From contig NZ_JAPIVS010000001.1 in NCBI RefSeq assembly GCF_026239695.1, forward strand, positions 744,001-808,000: a stretch of 64,000 nucleotides of DNA, read 5' to 3'. The first letter of the stretch is position 1, and the number at the start of each line of letters is the position of its first letter. Positions 27,118 through 36,276 of this stretch are shown here, piece by piece. A program made the translations under genes and the position numbers. The notes beneath the pieces were generated by a model. That model saw only the letters and a list, made by a program, of their open reading frames with translations. It was not told the origin of the DNA and ran no database searches. The stretch is from Pedobacter sp. MC2016-15 (lineage in GTDB: Bacteria > Bacteroidota > Bacteroidia > Sphingobacteriales > Sphingobacteriaceae).

Positions 27118-27240
27118 TAAAAGCCAGTCTGTCTCGTCCTGGAAAAACTTTACTACTGTAACAATAACCAAGATGTTTGCAACATTTGGGAAACTGCTGC
27201 ATCTATTTAGCAATGTTAATCATTGTAAGACATTTCCTTT

Positions 27241-29658
27241 ATGACCAAGTATCTACTCTCCTTTCTCATTGCTTTGCAATGCAGTTTAAATGTTATCAGT
27301 TTAAAAGCGCAGGAAACCAAACACCTGATTGCTGGCACTGTGATAGACAGCCTTACCAATAAACCAGGCGAATTTTTTACGATCGCACTAAAAAACGATT
27401 CAGCGGTGCTAAAAAGTACAATATCTGATCAGCAGGGAAAATTCTCCTTTACAGGAATCCGCAGCGGGAAATATACCCTTGTCATCGGCTCAATAGGATA
27501 TCAGTCCAGGCAAATAGTCAGCAACCTGAAGGGAGATGTAAATCTCGGCACGATCAACATGAGCGCAAGCGGCAACAAACTCGATGAAGTAGCAATTACG
27601 GGCAGCAAACCCCTGATCAAACAAGAGCCCGATCGTATCACATATGATATTCAGGCTGATCCGGAAAGCAAGGTGATGTCAGTGATGGATATGATGCGCA
27701 AAGTACCTTTGCTCTCAGTAGATGCAGATGATAACGTTAAGCTCAAAGGAACCGGGAATTATCGAATCCTGATCAATGGAAAACCCTCAGGGATTCTTAC
27801 ACGTGACCCTAAAGAATATCTCAAAAGTATGCCTGCTGCTGGTGTGCAGAAGATTGAAGTGATCACCACTCCCCCTTCCAAATATGAAAGTGAAGGATTG
27901 GCGGGCATCATTAATATCATGACCTCGAGGAAAGTGGAAAATGGTTATAATGGCAACCTGAATTTTCGCCAGCAGTTTCCTGGTGGTCCCAGTGGCAATA
28001 TGAACGTTACTGTTAAACACAATAAACTAGGGGTAAATCTCTATGGAGGAACAGGCATCTGGAAAGTTGATGGGATCAAACTGACTGACAACAGAAACAG
28101 TCGCGGTACAGCAGTACCATCAAGCCTTAATTCATTAGGCTTTCAAAAAATTGATAACAAATGGGCATGGGGGGGCGGAGAAGTCAGCTATGAAATTGAT
28201 TCGCTAAATCTGGTTACCGTTGAGATCAACCCATATGGCGGGCACAACCAGCAGGATCTGAATAACCGGTTTGTGATCACTGATGGCGACCTGCGTACTA
28301 CGTATGACATGGATAGCCGCACCAGGTACGAATGGGGCGGAACTGATTATACGTTTAATTTTCAAAAAGGCTTTAAGAACAAAAAGGAGCACCTGCTTAC
28401 GTTCTCCTACAAGTTCTTTGACAGTTCAGAGCCGCAGCTGAATGATGTGATGTTTAATAATCGAGTGAACTTTACAGGACCTGATTACAAACAGGACAAT
28501 ATCAGCAAATCAAAGGAGCAAACTGCCCAGATAGACTACATCAACCCTTTTAAAAAGCTTATTTTTGAGGCCGGGGCTAAAGCTATTTTGCGTAACGGAC
28601 AGAGTGACTTCAAGTTTCTCAATTTTAACCAGTCGCAAAACGACTATCTGATTGATCCCGCACAAAGTAACCGCTATAGTAATGATCAGAACATCTATGG
28701 CATCTACAATACCTATACCCTGAAGCTTAAAGATTGGACAATGAAGGCTGGGGCCAGATTGGAGGGTACCTATGTAACCGGAAACTTTGAAAGCACAAAT
28801 TCTACAGTGAAGTCAGATTACTTTAACCTGATCCCTTCAGTTTCCGTTAACCGTACCCTGAAGAACAGCCAGAGTATCAGTCTGGGTTTTACCCAACGCA
28901 TACAGCGCCCTGCAATATGGGATCTTAACCCATTTGTAGATAAATCCAGGCCAAACTTCGAAACCTTTGGGAATCCAAATCTTGAGGCTACCCTCAGTAA
29001 TAACTTTGAACTCACCTACAGTAATTTTAAAAAGGGCTCAGTCAACCTCAGCCTTAGCTACAACTTTGCCAATAACACGCAGCAACAGGTATTTGAATAT
29101 ATCGAGAGCCTTAACCTAACCAGAATTACCTCATATAACATCGGGAAAAACAAAATGCTGGGAACAAATGCCAATTTCACTTACCCCTTGACAGATAAAT
29201 GGAACATGAACGTAAGTGCTAACCTGAATCATCTCTGGCTGGAGGGCGTAATCAATGGAGTTAATACCAAAAATAGTGGCATTACAGGGTACGCGAACTT
29301 AAATACCAGCTATAAATTTGAGAAACAATGGAAGGCGAGCCTCTCGTACAACTATGGCGCACCGGATGTATTACTACAGGGCAAGTCCAATTACTATTAT
29401 TTTATAGGTTTGAGCGGCAGTAAGGACATCATTAAAGACAAGCTGACCTTCTCTGCCATGGTTGCCAATCCCTTCCAGCAATTCAGGACTTTCAGAAGTT
29501 ACAGCGAAGGTGTGAATTTTACACAGGAACAAACGCGCGACAATCCTTTCAGGCGTGTTACGCTGGGACTGAACTGGAAATTTGGTAAGCTGCAAGGCGC
29601 AATCAAGAAAAGTGAACGCAGTATTACCAATGACGATACTAAAAAGGCATCTAATTAA
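27241..29658 (+). CDS. Outer-membrane beta-barrel receptor with carboxypeptidase-like N-domain (no SusD partner)
   Basis: The 805-residue protein has a signal peptide (1-24, LKAQ), a CarboxypepD regulatory-like fold (about 28-105, AGTVIDSLTNKPGEFFTIAL), a plug domain (about 115-215, including SVMDMMRKVPLLSVDADDNV and ITTPPSKYESEGLAGIINI) and a long 'outer membrane protein beta-barrel family' barrel (about 230-790). It likely takes up or binds a ligand with TonB energy, but no SusD follows. The next genes encode two small exported proteins that may be accessories. A strong terminator overlaps its stop codon. Confidence 0.9.
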   Translation: MTKYLLSFLIALQCSLNVISLKAQETKHLIAGTVIDSLTNKPGEFFTIALKNDSAVLKSTISDQQGKFSFTGIRSGKYTLVIGSIGYQSRQIVSNLKGDVNLGTINMSASGNKLDEVAITGSKPLIKQEPDRITYDIQADPESKVMSVMDMMRKVPLLSVDADDNVKLKGTGNYRILINGKPSGILTRDPKEYLKSMPAAGVQKIEVITTPPSKYESEGLAGIINIMTSRKVENGYNGNLNFRQQFPGGPSGNMNVTVKHNKLGVNLYGGTGIWKVDGIKLTDNRNSRGTAVPSSLNSLGFQKIDNKWAWGGGEVSYEIDSLNLVTVEINPYGGHNQQDLNNRFVITDGDLRTTYDMDSRTRYEWGGTDYTFNFQKGFKNKKEHLLTFSYKFFDSSEPQLNDVMFNNRVNFTGPDYKQDNISKSKEQTAQIDYINPFKKLIFEAGAKAILRNGQSDFKFLNFNQSQNDYLIDPAQSNRYSNDQNIYGIYNTYTLKLKDWTMKAGARLEGTYVTGNFESTNSTVKSDYFNLIPSVSVNRTLKNSQSISLGFTQRIQRPAIWDLNPFVDKSRPNFETFGNPNLEATLSNNFELTYSNFKKGSVNLSLSYNFANNTQQQVFEYIESLNLTRITSYNIGKNKMLGTNANFTYPLTDKWNMNVSANLNHLWLEGVINGVNTKNSGITGYANLNTSYKFEKQWKASLSYNYGAPDVLLQGKSNYYYFIGLSGSKDIIKDKLTFSAMVANPFQQFRTFRSYSEGVNFTQEQTRDNPFRRVTLGLNWKFGKLQGAIKKSERSITNDDTKKASN

Positions 29659-29678
29659 ATGAATGCCTTTTTAGTATC
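29635..29678 (+). terminator. Terminator overlapping the receptor stop codon
   Basis: GATACTAAAAAGGCAT and ATGCCTTTTTAGTATC pair perfectly over 16 bases around a 12-base loop that contains the TAA stop. Both sides have A/T runs, so it may stop transcription in either direction. Confidence 0.8.
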
Positions 29679-29781
29679 ATAACAATTGTTCTGAGAGCAT
29701 TCATACCTTGCAGATAATTTATTAAAATATTTGTCTCAAAATATCTTGATAATTAAAATAATTGATGCAACTTTGTAGCAT

Positions 29782-30129
29782 ATGTATAAGCAGATGCTCT
29801 CCTCTCCAAATAAAATTCATCGGTTCCTGTCGATGTTTTTGGTGATGCTTCTGCTTTTTATCTCCATTTTACAGCTTGCTCATGCCCACAAAGTATTTGC
29901 ATTTGATAAACAGGATATTTCTACAGATGCTGTGTCTGCCGTTGAAAAGTGTGAGATATGTGATTTTATAATTCATAAACACAGCACTTATCTTCCTGTA
30001 CATTTAGTACACAATGTTATTGTAGTTGCAACAAATGAGGTATCACCTCCATGCAGTTCCTATGTCTGTGATTACGAATGCACCCTCCAGGCTTTTAGCA
30101 ATAGAGGTCCCCCAACATTACTTTCCTAA
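29782..30129 (+). CDS. Small exported Cys/His-containing protein
   Basis: The 115-residue product has an N-terminal membrane or signal segment (FLSMFLVMLLLFISILQLAH, cut likely after AHA) and then Cys and His clusters: KCEICDFIIHKH (C57, C60, H65, H67) and CSSYVCDYEC near the end, followed by the tail NRGPPTLLS. The clusters suggest metal or heme binding, but this is inference. Small proteins with a C-terminal RGPP-type tail are often seen beside TonB-dependent receptors in Bacteroidota. It follows the barrel receptor and precedes a DUF4625 lipoprotein in the same direction. Confidence 0.7.
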   Translation: MYKQMLSSPNKIHRFLSMFLVMLLLFISILQLAHAHKVFAFDKQDISTDAVSAVEKCEICDFIIHKHSTYLPVHLVHNVIVVATNEVSPPCSSYVCDYECTLQAFSNRGPPTLLS

Positions 30130-30236
30130 AACAGCTTTCTCTACTGAACGATTTTAACACCATTGCCGATCTCAATCAGCTTTGGAGTAATTCTAATGCA
30201 TACTCATTTACAACTTTAACTATATTTTTTTTTAAG

Positions 30237-31157
30237 ATGAAATCTTTAAAATCATTACTACTATTTCTTATTGCGTCCATGTTTTTCATCTCCTGTAAAA
30301 AAGACAGTGATGATCAGGCACTATCGGCACCAACGATTGCCAACCTGGAGATAGGATCAGGCAATAACGGTCAGGGCATCATTGGCAGAGACTTCCATCT
30401 GGATATGGACGTAACTGCCGGCGACAAGATCAACACTGTTCAGATCAATATTAGTCAAAAGACAGGCACTACCTATCCCTCCAATTGGTCATTTGAGTTG
30501 ATCTGGACAGAATTTAAGGGTACAAAAAACACCAATGTTCACAAACATTTCACGATCCCGAAAGAGGCTCCTACCGGTGATTATGATTTCATTATTAAGG
30601 TCACGGATGAGAACGGAACAGTGCTGGAAGAAAAACACGCCATTAAACTGGTTACAGCCGAGAGTCTTCCTGTAAACCCAGAGCTATATTCACTGATGTT
30701 GCAGAAAGTGGATAAAGGTTATGTGTATATCCTCAACCGCGGATTTATGCTGGGTGAGGATAAAGGCTTCGCTAAAAATGAAAAATTAAAAGGATTTGTT
30801 GATATCAGCAAGGTAAAGGGTGATGGGGTGATGTATAACTTTTTGGTTAGGAAAAGCGCCGGGCACCTACCTGAATCTGTAGAAAAGATTGATTTTTCAA
30901 AAGTTATTGTAACCGACTTCAGGGAACATAGGGGCATGGTTGCTCTTGATTATTTTACAAATTACGTGGGTCTTCCGAATTTTAGCCCGAAGGAAATCCT
31001 GATAGGTGCATCAACAGACAATAATGTTTCTCCAGGTACAATTAGCGGAGACAAAACCTGGGTGAATGCTGAGTACTATTTTGGTGTGGTATATACCAAT
31101 AAAACGTATAATATGAGCGTACATTACTACATCCCAGTGACTATGAAAGGGTTCTAA
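30237..31157 (+). CDS. DUF4625-type lipoprotein with a long C-terminal extension
   Basis: The 306-residue lipoprotein (SMFFISC, Cys at 20) has an Ig-like DUF4625 domain over about 30-142 with the typical FHLDMDVTAGDKINTVQINI, SNWSFELIWTEFKG, HKHFTIPKEAPTGDYDFIIK and DENGTVLEE motifs. Residues 145-306 form a further domain, starting near LYSLMLQKVDKGYVYILNRG, that I do not recognise. DUF4625 proteins are commonly found near receptors and metal-linked exported proteins; the two genes before it fit that pattern. Surface exposure is likely but not shown. Confidence 0.78.
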   Translation: MKSLKSLLLFLIASMFFISCKKDSDDQALSAPTIANLEIGSGNNGQGIIGRDFHLDMDVTAGDKINTVQINISQKTGTTYPSNWSFELIWTEFKGTKNTNVHKHFTIPKEAPTGDYDFIIKVTDENGTVLEEKHAIKLVTAESLPVNPELYSLMLQKVDKGYVYILNRGFMLGEDKGFAKNEKLKGFVDISKVKGDGVMYNFLVRKSAGHLPESVEKIDFSKVIVTDFREHRGMVALDYFTNYVGLPNFSPKEILIGASTDNNVSPGTISGDKTWVNAEYYFGVVYTNKTYNMSVHYYIPVTMKGF

Positions 31158-31263
31158 CCTGATCACAAAAAGCTGCAATAGCTTTTGTTGCCAGAAAAAG
31201 CTATTGTATAAGTTAACCGATTGTTATGCTTGATATTGCAGGGTCAGTCTTGGGGAAGCTATC

Positions 31264-31397
31264 GGTATATAACCGGTATTTGGAAGGGGTTTGGAACGAC
31301 TATGCAACGAGTTTCCGACGTGTTTGTTACGACAGTTAGTCGTTTGAAACACGCTGCAAACTTGTTGCACAGTCCTCTCAACTTCCGGTTATATACC
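31264..31397. repeat. 134-base imperfect palindrome (long hairpin)
   Basis: The ends are perfect 13-base inverted repeats: GGTATATAACCGG (31264-31276) and CCGGTTATATACC (31385-31397). Inside, CTATGCAACGAGTTTCCGAC pairs imperfectly with a segment reading GCTGCAAACTTGTTGCACAG, and the tip is GTGTTT-GTT-ACGAC-AGTTA-GTCGT-TTG-AAACAC. The stretch 31158-31459 holds no gene; the rest of it shows nothing I can name. It looks like a non-autonomous repeat element or a structured RNA. It abuts a truncated permease gene. Confidence 0.65.
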
Positions 31398-31459
31398 CGT
31401 TAATGATCAGATATAGACCTAATATTAATATATTGAACACAACCATGAATTGGGTATAG

Positions 31460-31864
31460 TTCAGCTCCCTCACGAGGATGGCAGCCCTCGCAACTTACTT
31501 CTCCATTCTGGCTATCATGATCTCCAGCCTGGGCCTATTCGGTCTCGCAACATTTGCTGCAGAAAAAAGATTTAAAGAACTCGGCATCAGGAAAGTCCTG
31601 GGTGCCCGGACATTTCAACTCATCTATATCTTATCCCTCGATTTTATCAAACCAGTATTATTTTCTATAGTCATCTCCATACCAGTAACCTATATCATGT
31701 GTTCAAGATGGCTTTCCAGCTTTGCCTACCGCATAGATCTTCAATGGTGGTTTTTTGTTGCCGGTGCCATGGTCGCCATCTTTATTTCTTCAGCTACCAT
31801 ATTCTATCAAACGTACAGAGCCGCAACACTTACACCCATTTCTTCCCTTAAAGCTGATGGCTAA
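31460..31864 (+). pseudogene. C-terminal remnant of an FtsX/MacB-type ABC permease
   Basis: From FSSLTRMAALATYFSILAIM the frame matches the last 130 residues of Bacteroidota FtsX-like permeases (about 790 residues when whole): ISSLGLFGLATFAAEKRFKE, LGIRKVLGA, and three membrane spans with the end tail TYRAATLTPISSLKADG. An in-frame TAG (31457) stops it just upstream of the homology, and no N-terminal part is present in the window. An ATG at 31478 could still allow a 128-residue product, but it would lack the periplasmic domain and first span. It is most likely debris from a deletion near the palindrome. Confidence 0.82.
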
Positions 31865-31923
31865 AACAACAAGACACCTTCAGTGTTTAAACATTTTAAT
31901 TAATTATTATGTTACTGGTTTAA

Positions 31924-31958
31924 AAGTATAATTTTCCTGCAATTATAAAATTATACTT
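31924..31958. repeat. 12-base perfect inverted repeat in AT-rich spacer
   Basis: AAGTATAATTTT and AAAATTATACTT pair perfectly around an 11-base loop. It lies 60 bases after the permease remnant and 66 bases before a -7 box, so it may be a weak terminator or a regulator site. Confidence 0.4.
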
Positions 31959-32023
31959 ACTATAAATACACTTTTATTTGCCTAAAATTCAATATTATTA
32001 GCCTGCTCAGCATAGATTGTAAG

Positions 32024-32031
32024 TATATTTG
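32024..32031 (+). promoter_or_regulatory. -7 box for the PAS kinase gene
   Basis: TATATTTG is an exact TAnnTTTG match, 16 bases before the ATG at 32048, giving a short leader. Confidence 0.5.
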
Positions 32032-32047
32032 CTTCCTAATTGATGAG

Positions 32048-33532
32048 ATGACGAATAATCCTGAATTTTCCCAGCAACGCCTCTTTAATATGTTTCATGA
32101 AATTGAGGACTACGCTATTGTGCTTCTTGATGAGAAAGGGAACATTGAAAACTGGAATAAAGGAGCGGAGAAAATCAAAGGTTATACTGCTGATGAAATT
32201 CTGGGATCCAACTTCGAGGTCTTTTACACACCAGAAGATCGGGCAGCGCAGCTACCATCAAAGTTAATTAATGAAGCTGCCACCCATTCCAAAGTTACCC
32301 ATGAGGGATGGAGGATACGTAAGGATGGCTCCAGGTTTTGGGCAAACATCCTCCTCACTGCCATTCACGATGAGCGTGGCAATGTCATTGGCTTCACCAA
32401 GATCCTGCGCGACCGCACTGCTACAAAATTGTCAGAAGATCAGTTACAAGTCTACGAAGACCGCCACAGTAAAATGATTTTGGAAATCACAGATTATGCA
32501 ATCATTTTACTGGATCTCGATGGCAACATCGAAAATTGGAACAAAGGAGCAGAAAAAATAAAGGGTTATTCACCTGAGGAAATCATTGGTAAGAGCTTCC
32601 GTATCTTCTATTCTGCAGAAGACCAGGCCTCCAAACTTCCGGAGAGTTTTATTGAACTCGCTACAAACGAAGGCCGGGCGCAGGCGGAGGGATGGCGCTT
32701 CAGGAAAGATGGCTCCCGCTTCTGGGGATTAATCACCATCACCGCACTGCACGATTCCGCAGGTAATACAATAGGATTCTCCAAGGTGACCCGCGATCTT
32801 ACCGACAAACTGATCGCTGAACAGGCGCAGCTGCAGCACATTGCCGAACTGGATCGTAAAAATAAAGAATTGGAACAATTCACCTATATTGCCTCTCATG
32901 ATCTGCAGGAGCCGCTGAGAACAATTTCCAGCTTCAATGCCCTTTTCAAAGAAACCTACGGTGCCCAGCTGGATCAGAATGCGGGGATGTTCCTGGAGAT
33001 CATTGACCAGGCAGCCAGCCGAATGACAAACCTGATACATGGCCTGCTGGATTATTCACGCATAGGCATCAAAAAGACAATTGTAGATATCAATTGTAAT
33101 CAGATACTGGCAGATATTGAAATTGACTTCTTCCAGCTCATCGAAGAGACAGGCACCACGATCACTTATACCGATTTGCCGGTGATCCGCGGCTATGAGA
33201 CCGAGATCATCCAGCTCTTTCAGAACATCATCAGCAATGCCATCAAGTACCGCTCAAAACTCCGCAAGCCCATTATTGAAGTCACCTGCCAGGAAGATGA
33301 AGATGAATGGACCGTCAAAGTGAGCGACAACGGTATTGGCATGGAACCTAAATATATCCATAAGATCTTCTTGATCTTTCAGCGTCTGCATAACCGGGAC
33401 GAATACCAGGGCAATGGTATTGGATTGGCCAACTGTAAGAAGATCTGTGAATTGCACAAAGGTGATATCTGGGTGGAGTCTATACCAGCTGCTGGAAGTC
33501 AGTTTTATTTTTCAATATCAAAACACATATAA
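32048..33532 (+). CDS. PAS-PAS sensor histidine kinase
   Basis: The 494-residue soluble kinase has two PAS domains repeated almost word for word (DYAIVLLDEKGNIENWNKGA near 17-36 and DYAIILLDLDGNIENWNKGA near 146-165), a HisKA domain with phospho-His 284 in FTYIASHDLQEPLRTISSFN, and a HATPase_c domain (N box NIISNAIKYRSKL, G boxes VSDNGIGMEPKY and GNGIGLANCKKI). It has no membrane segment, so it senses a cytoplasmic signal, perhaps redox or a small ligand. It precedes a single-domain response regulator by five bases, an evident pair. Confidence 0.94.
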   Translation: MTNNPEFSQQRLFNMFHEIEDYAIVLLDEKGNIENWNKGAEKIKGYTADEILGSNFEVFYTPEDRAAQLPSKLINEAATHSKVTHEGWRIRKDGSRFWANILLTAIHDERGNVIGFTKILRDRTATKLSEDQLQVYEDRHSKMILEITDYAIILLDLDGNIENWNKGAEKIKGYSPEEIIGKSFRIFYSAEDQASKLPESFIELATNEGRAQAEGWRFRKDGSRFWGLITITALHDSAGNTIGFSKVTRDLTDKLIAEQAQLQHIAELDRKNKELEQFTYIASHDLQEPLRTISSFNALFKETYGAQLDQNAGMFLEIIDQAASRMTNLIHGLLDYSRIGIKKTIVDINCNQILADIEIDFFQLIEETGTTITYTDLPVIRGYETEIIQLFQNIISNAIKYRSKLRKPIIEVTCQEDEDEWTVKVSDNGIGMEPKYIHKIFLIFQRLHNRDEYQGNGIGLANCKKICELHKGDIWVESIPAAGSQFYFSISKHI

Positions 33533-33537
33533 TTTTA

Positions 33538-33975
33538 ATGACAAAGTACAAAGGACTGGAATGCATCCTGTTAATTGATGATGATACCCCGACAAACTTT
33601 TTGCACACAATGATTCTCAAACGTGCCGGTATCGATGCCTTAGTCCAAACCCACACCTCCGCGATTGATGCCCTCGCCTATCTCACCAGCACCGGCCCCT
33701 ACGAAGGGAAAAAGATGATTCAGCCGGGGATTATCTTTTTAGATATCAATATGCCTGCTATGAATGGCTGGGAATTCCTTGACGAATACGGAAAACTCCC
33801 TGAAGCACAAAAGGCGAAGATCACGATCATTATGCTGACCACGTCACTAAACCCCAGCGACAGAGAAAGAGCAGAAAGTTATGAGGATGTTGTTACCTAT
33901 CTGCATAAACCTTTAATTCTTAATAACCTGCAGGAACTGGTTGCTCAATATTTTGAGCCTGTAGATGCAGAATAG
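33538..33975 (+). CDS. Single-domain response regulator (Rcp1-like)
   Basis: The 145-residue protein is one receiver domain with no output domain. Acidic pocket ILLIDDDTPTNFL, phospho-Asp 69 in IIFLDINMPAMNGWEFLDEY, Thr in IIMLTTSL, and Lys in VTYLHKPLILNNL are all present. The extended insert and the HDLQEPLR-type partner kinase resemble the phytochrome Rcp1 group. It is the likely phosphate acceptor of the kinase just upstream. With no DNA-binding part it must act through protein contacts. Confidence 0.94.
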   Translation: MTKYKGLECILLIDDDTPTNFLHTMILKRAGIDALVQTHTSAIDALAYLTSTGPYEGKKMIQPGIIFLDINMPAMNGWEFLDEYGKLPEAQKAKITIIMLTTSLNPSDRERAESYEDVVTYLHKPLILNNLQELVAQYFEPVDAE

Positions 33976-34090
33976 TGCATCTGGTCTGAGAGGTCAAATA
34001 TTGTCCAAAGCTTAAACGATATTAATCACAGCCGGTTTATTCAAGTAAAGTTTAATATATATGCAGATCATATTATTAAATTAACATTTG

Positions 34091-35782
34091 ATGAAATCAA
34101 CTCTTAGCCTCCGCAATAAGTTTCAAAGTGCCGCAGCATTAAGCATGCTGGTCATTTTTGGTATCACCAGTTGTCAGCAGAAACAATTTGCCGATGAAGT
34201 AATTGTTGGAAAAATATGGACAGGCAACCCTGAAAAACCATGGGCAGAGGCTATGGCTGTTGCCGGCGACACGCTGATGGCAATTGGCAGCAAAGAAGAG
34301 ATGCAGGCCCTTACGGGCAAAGATACTAAGACTACGGATGCCGGGCATGATCATCTGGTAGTTCCGGGTTTTATTGACAGCCATTCACACTTTGTAGAAA
34401 GTGGCTTTGAACTGGCATCTGTACAACTGCATGAGGCAAAAACAAAAAAAGAGTTTATACAAAGAATCGCGGATTATGCCAAAACGCTGAAACCCGGCAC
34501 CTGGATTATCGGCGGCAATTTTGACCATCATAACTGGGGAGGCGAGCTGCCCAACCACACCTGGATAGATTCTGTAACAAAGGACAATCCTGTATGGGTA
34601 AACCGTATCGACGGACACATGGCGCTTGCCAATGAAGCAGCTTTAAAATTAGCAGGAATCACCAACGAGGTCAAAGACGTCAAAGGAGGCGAAGTAATCC
34701 GGGTTAAGGGACAAATCACAGGATTATTTAAAGATAATGCACTGAATTATATTCGAAGTGCTGTTCCTCATCCTACACCGGAGCAGGAACAGGCAGCCTT
34801 TGATGCAGCAATGGATTATTATGCAGCACGTGGCATCACCTCTGTCGTTACCGTTCCGGGTACGGGCTACGGCGATTATTTCGATGTCCTGAAAAGAGCT
34901 GCGAAAAAAGGAAATTTCAAAACCAGAATATATGCGGTAGCAGAATTAAAAAACTGGCAGAAAATAGCACAACAGATCAAAGAGGAAGGTACCGGCGATA
35001 AATGGTTACGCTTTGGTGGTGTTAAAGGTTTTGTAGATGGTTCATTGGGATCACATACAGCGGCCTTTATGAAACCCTTTACTGATGCTCCGCGCGACTC
35101 AGGTTTCTTTGTCGTGCCGGCAAATGTCTTGTATCAGCGTATCAAATCTGCTGACAGTGCAAATCTCCATTTACTGATTCATGCAATTGGAGACCGTTCC
35201 ATCAATACACTACTCAATCTGGCTGAAAAACTCGAAAAAGAAAACGGTAAAAAAGACAGAAGATTCAGAATTGAACATGCACAGCATATTCTTCCATCGG
35301 ATATCAAAAGATTTAAGGGTCTGGATATTATGGCAAGTGTGCAGCCATACCATGCCATTGATGACGGACAATGGGCAGAAACTATTATCGGACATGAGCG
35401 TGCAAAAACTACTTATGCATTCCGCACTTTAATGGACGAAGGTGCAAAGCTGGTTTTTGGAAGCGACTGGTTCGTAGCTCCTGCTGATCCGCTGCTGGGA
35501 ATTTATGCCGCAGTAACGCGTCGCACACTCGACAATAAAAACCCTGAGGGATGGATCCCTGAACAAAAAGTTACCGTAGAAGAAGCTTTAAAGGCTTACA
35601 CCATCAACGGCGCTTACGGAACATTTGAAGAAAAGATTAAAGGATCTCTGCAGAATGGTAAGCTGGCGGATTTTGTCATCCTGGATAAAGACATCACTAA
35701 AATTGACCCGGTTCAGATTCAATCTGTTAAGGTCCTAAGTACTGTAGTTGGCGGCAAGCAGGTTTTTAAAGCAAAAGATTAG
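34091..35782 (+). CDS. YtcJ-like amidohydrolase, lipoprotein
   Basis: The 563-residue protein starts with a lipoprotein signal (SMLVIFGITSCQQ) and so is exported. Metal-dependent amidohydrolase_3 motifs are in order: GFIDSHSHF (first two metal His), an ENGKKDRRFRIEHAQHILPS segment, LLIHAIGDRSINTLL, and FGSDWFVAPADPLLGIYAAV (metal Asp). YtcJ-type enzymes hydrolyse amide or related bonds, mostly with unknown substrates. The start is the ATG at 34091; a TTG directly before it adds one residue. It stands alone. Confidence 0.9.
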   Translation: MKSTLSLRNKFQSAAALSMLVIFGITSCQQKQFADEVIVGKIWTGNPEKPWAEAMAVAGDTLMAIGSKEEMQALTGKDTKTTDAGHDHLVVPGFIDSHSHFVESGFELASVQLHEAKTKKEFIQRIADYAKTLKPGTWIIGGNFDHHNWGGELPNHTWIDSVTKDNPVWVNRIDGHMALANEAALKLAGITNEVKDVKGGEVIRVKGQITGLFKDNALNYIRSAVPHPTPEQEQAAFDAAMDYYAARGITSVVTVPGTGYGDYFDVLKRAAKKGNFKTRIYAVAELKNWQKIAQQIKEEGTGDKWLRFGGVKGFVDGSLGSHTAAFMKPFTDAPRDSGFFVVPANVLYQRIKSADSANLHLLIHAIGDRSINTLLNLAEKLEKENGKKDRRFRIEHAQHILPSDIKRFKGLDIMASVQPYHAIDDGQWAETIIGHERAKTTYAFRTLMDEGAKLVFGSDWFVAPADPLLGIYAAVTRRTLDNKNPEGWIPEQKVTVEEALKAYTINGAYGTFEEKIKGSLQNGKLADFVILDKDITKIDPVQIQSVKVLSTVVGGKQVFKAKD

Positions 35783-35875
35783 GGAAATATCTCCGGTTTT
35801 GTGTAGCAATCTTGCATTAATATGTTTAAAGTGCTTACGTCCGAAAAAAACTAATTATTATATTTGTCGCGATTG

Positions 35876-36214
35876 ATGATAAATATAATTAATACAAAGT
35901 CGCTCAGAAACCTTTTCAGCATGCTGCTCCTCAGTTCCATGCTGCTAAAAGTCTGCGCGCTTTCTATTTCTCATTTTTCACTCAACATTGATCCTATTGC
36001 TGTAGAAAAAAGTACAGACGAAGGTAAAGACGCAAAAGAAGAAGCTACAGATAAAACTGAAAAGAAGCTGATCAGATGTGAATTTATCTACGTTGACCAT
36101 GGTGATCTGCTATGGGTGAACCCTTTACCACTCAGCATTTACTCGTACATTATGCAGATCGGCAGCCACCCGCTGAAAGCCGTACCCACGCCGCCTCCGG
36201 ACGTACTTGCATAA
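35876..36214 (+). CDS. Small membrane-anchored protein with TPPPD tail
   Basis: From the ATG at 35876 (MINIINTKSLRNLFSMLLLS) the product has 112 residues: one hydrophobic N-terminal segment, a charged linker (STDEGKDAKEEATDKTEKK), and an extracytoplasmic part ending HPLKAVPTPPPDVLA. An exact -7 box (TATATTTG, 35859-35866) lies so close that the message would be nearly leaderless. The TPPPD tail recurs in the gene at 44802. It precedes the ABC-type/HlyD/TolC operon by 62 bases in the same direction. No family is recognised. Confidence 0.65.
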   Translation: MINIINTKSLRNLFSMLLLSSMLLKVCALSISHFSLNIDPIAVEKSTDEGKDAKEEATDKTEKKLIRCEFIYVDHGDLLWVNPLPLSIYSYIMQIGSHPLKAVPTPPPDVLA

Positions 36215-36276
36215 CTTATAACGTGCATTATTCCTGCACACATTCAAAATTACTTTATTAAAAATTTCCCAACAGG

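Noticed and set aside
31221..31403. 60-codon frame within the palindrome
   Set aside because: It coincides with the hairpin arms, has no ribosome site or domain, and is best explained by the repeat.
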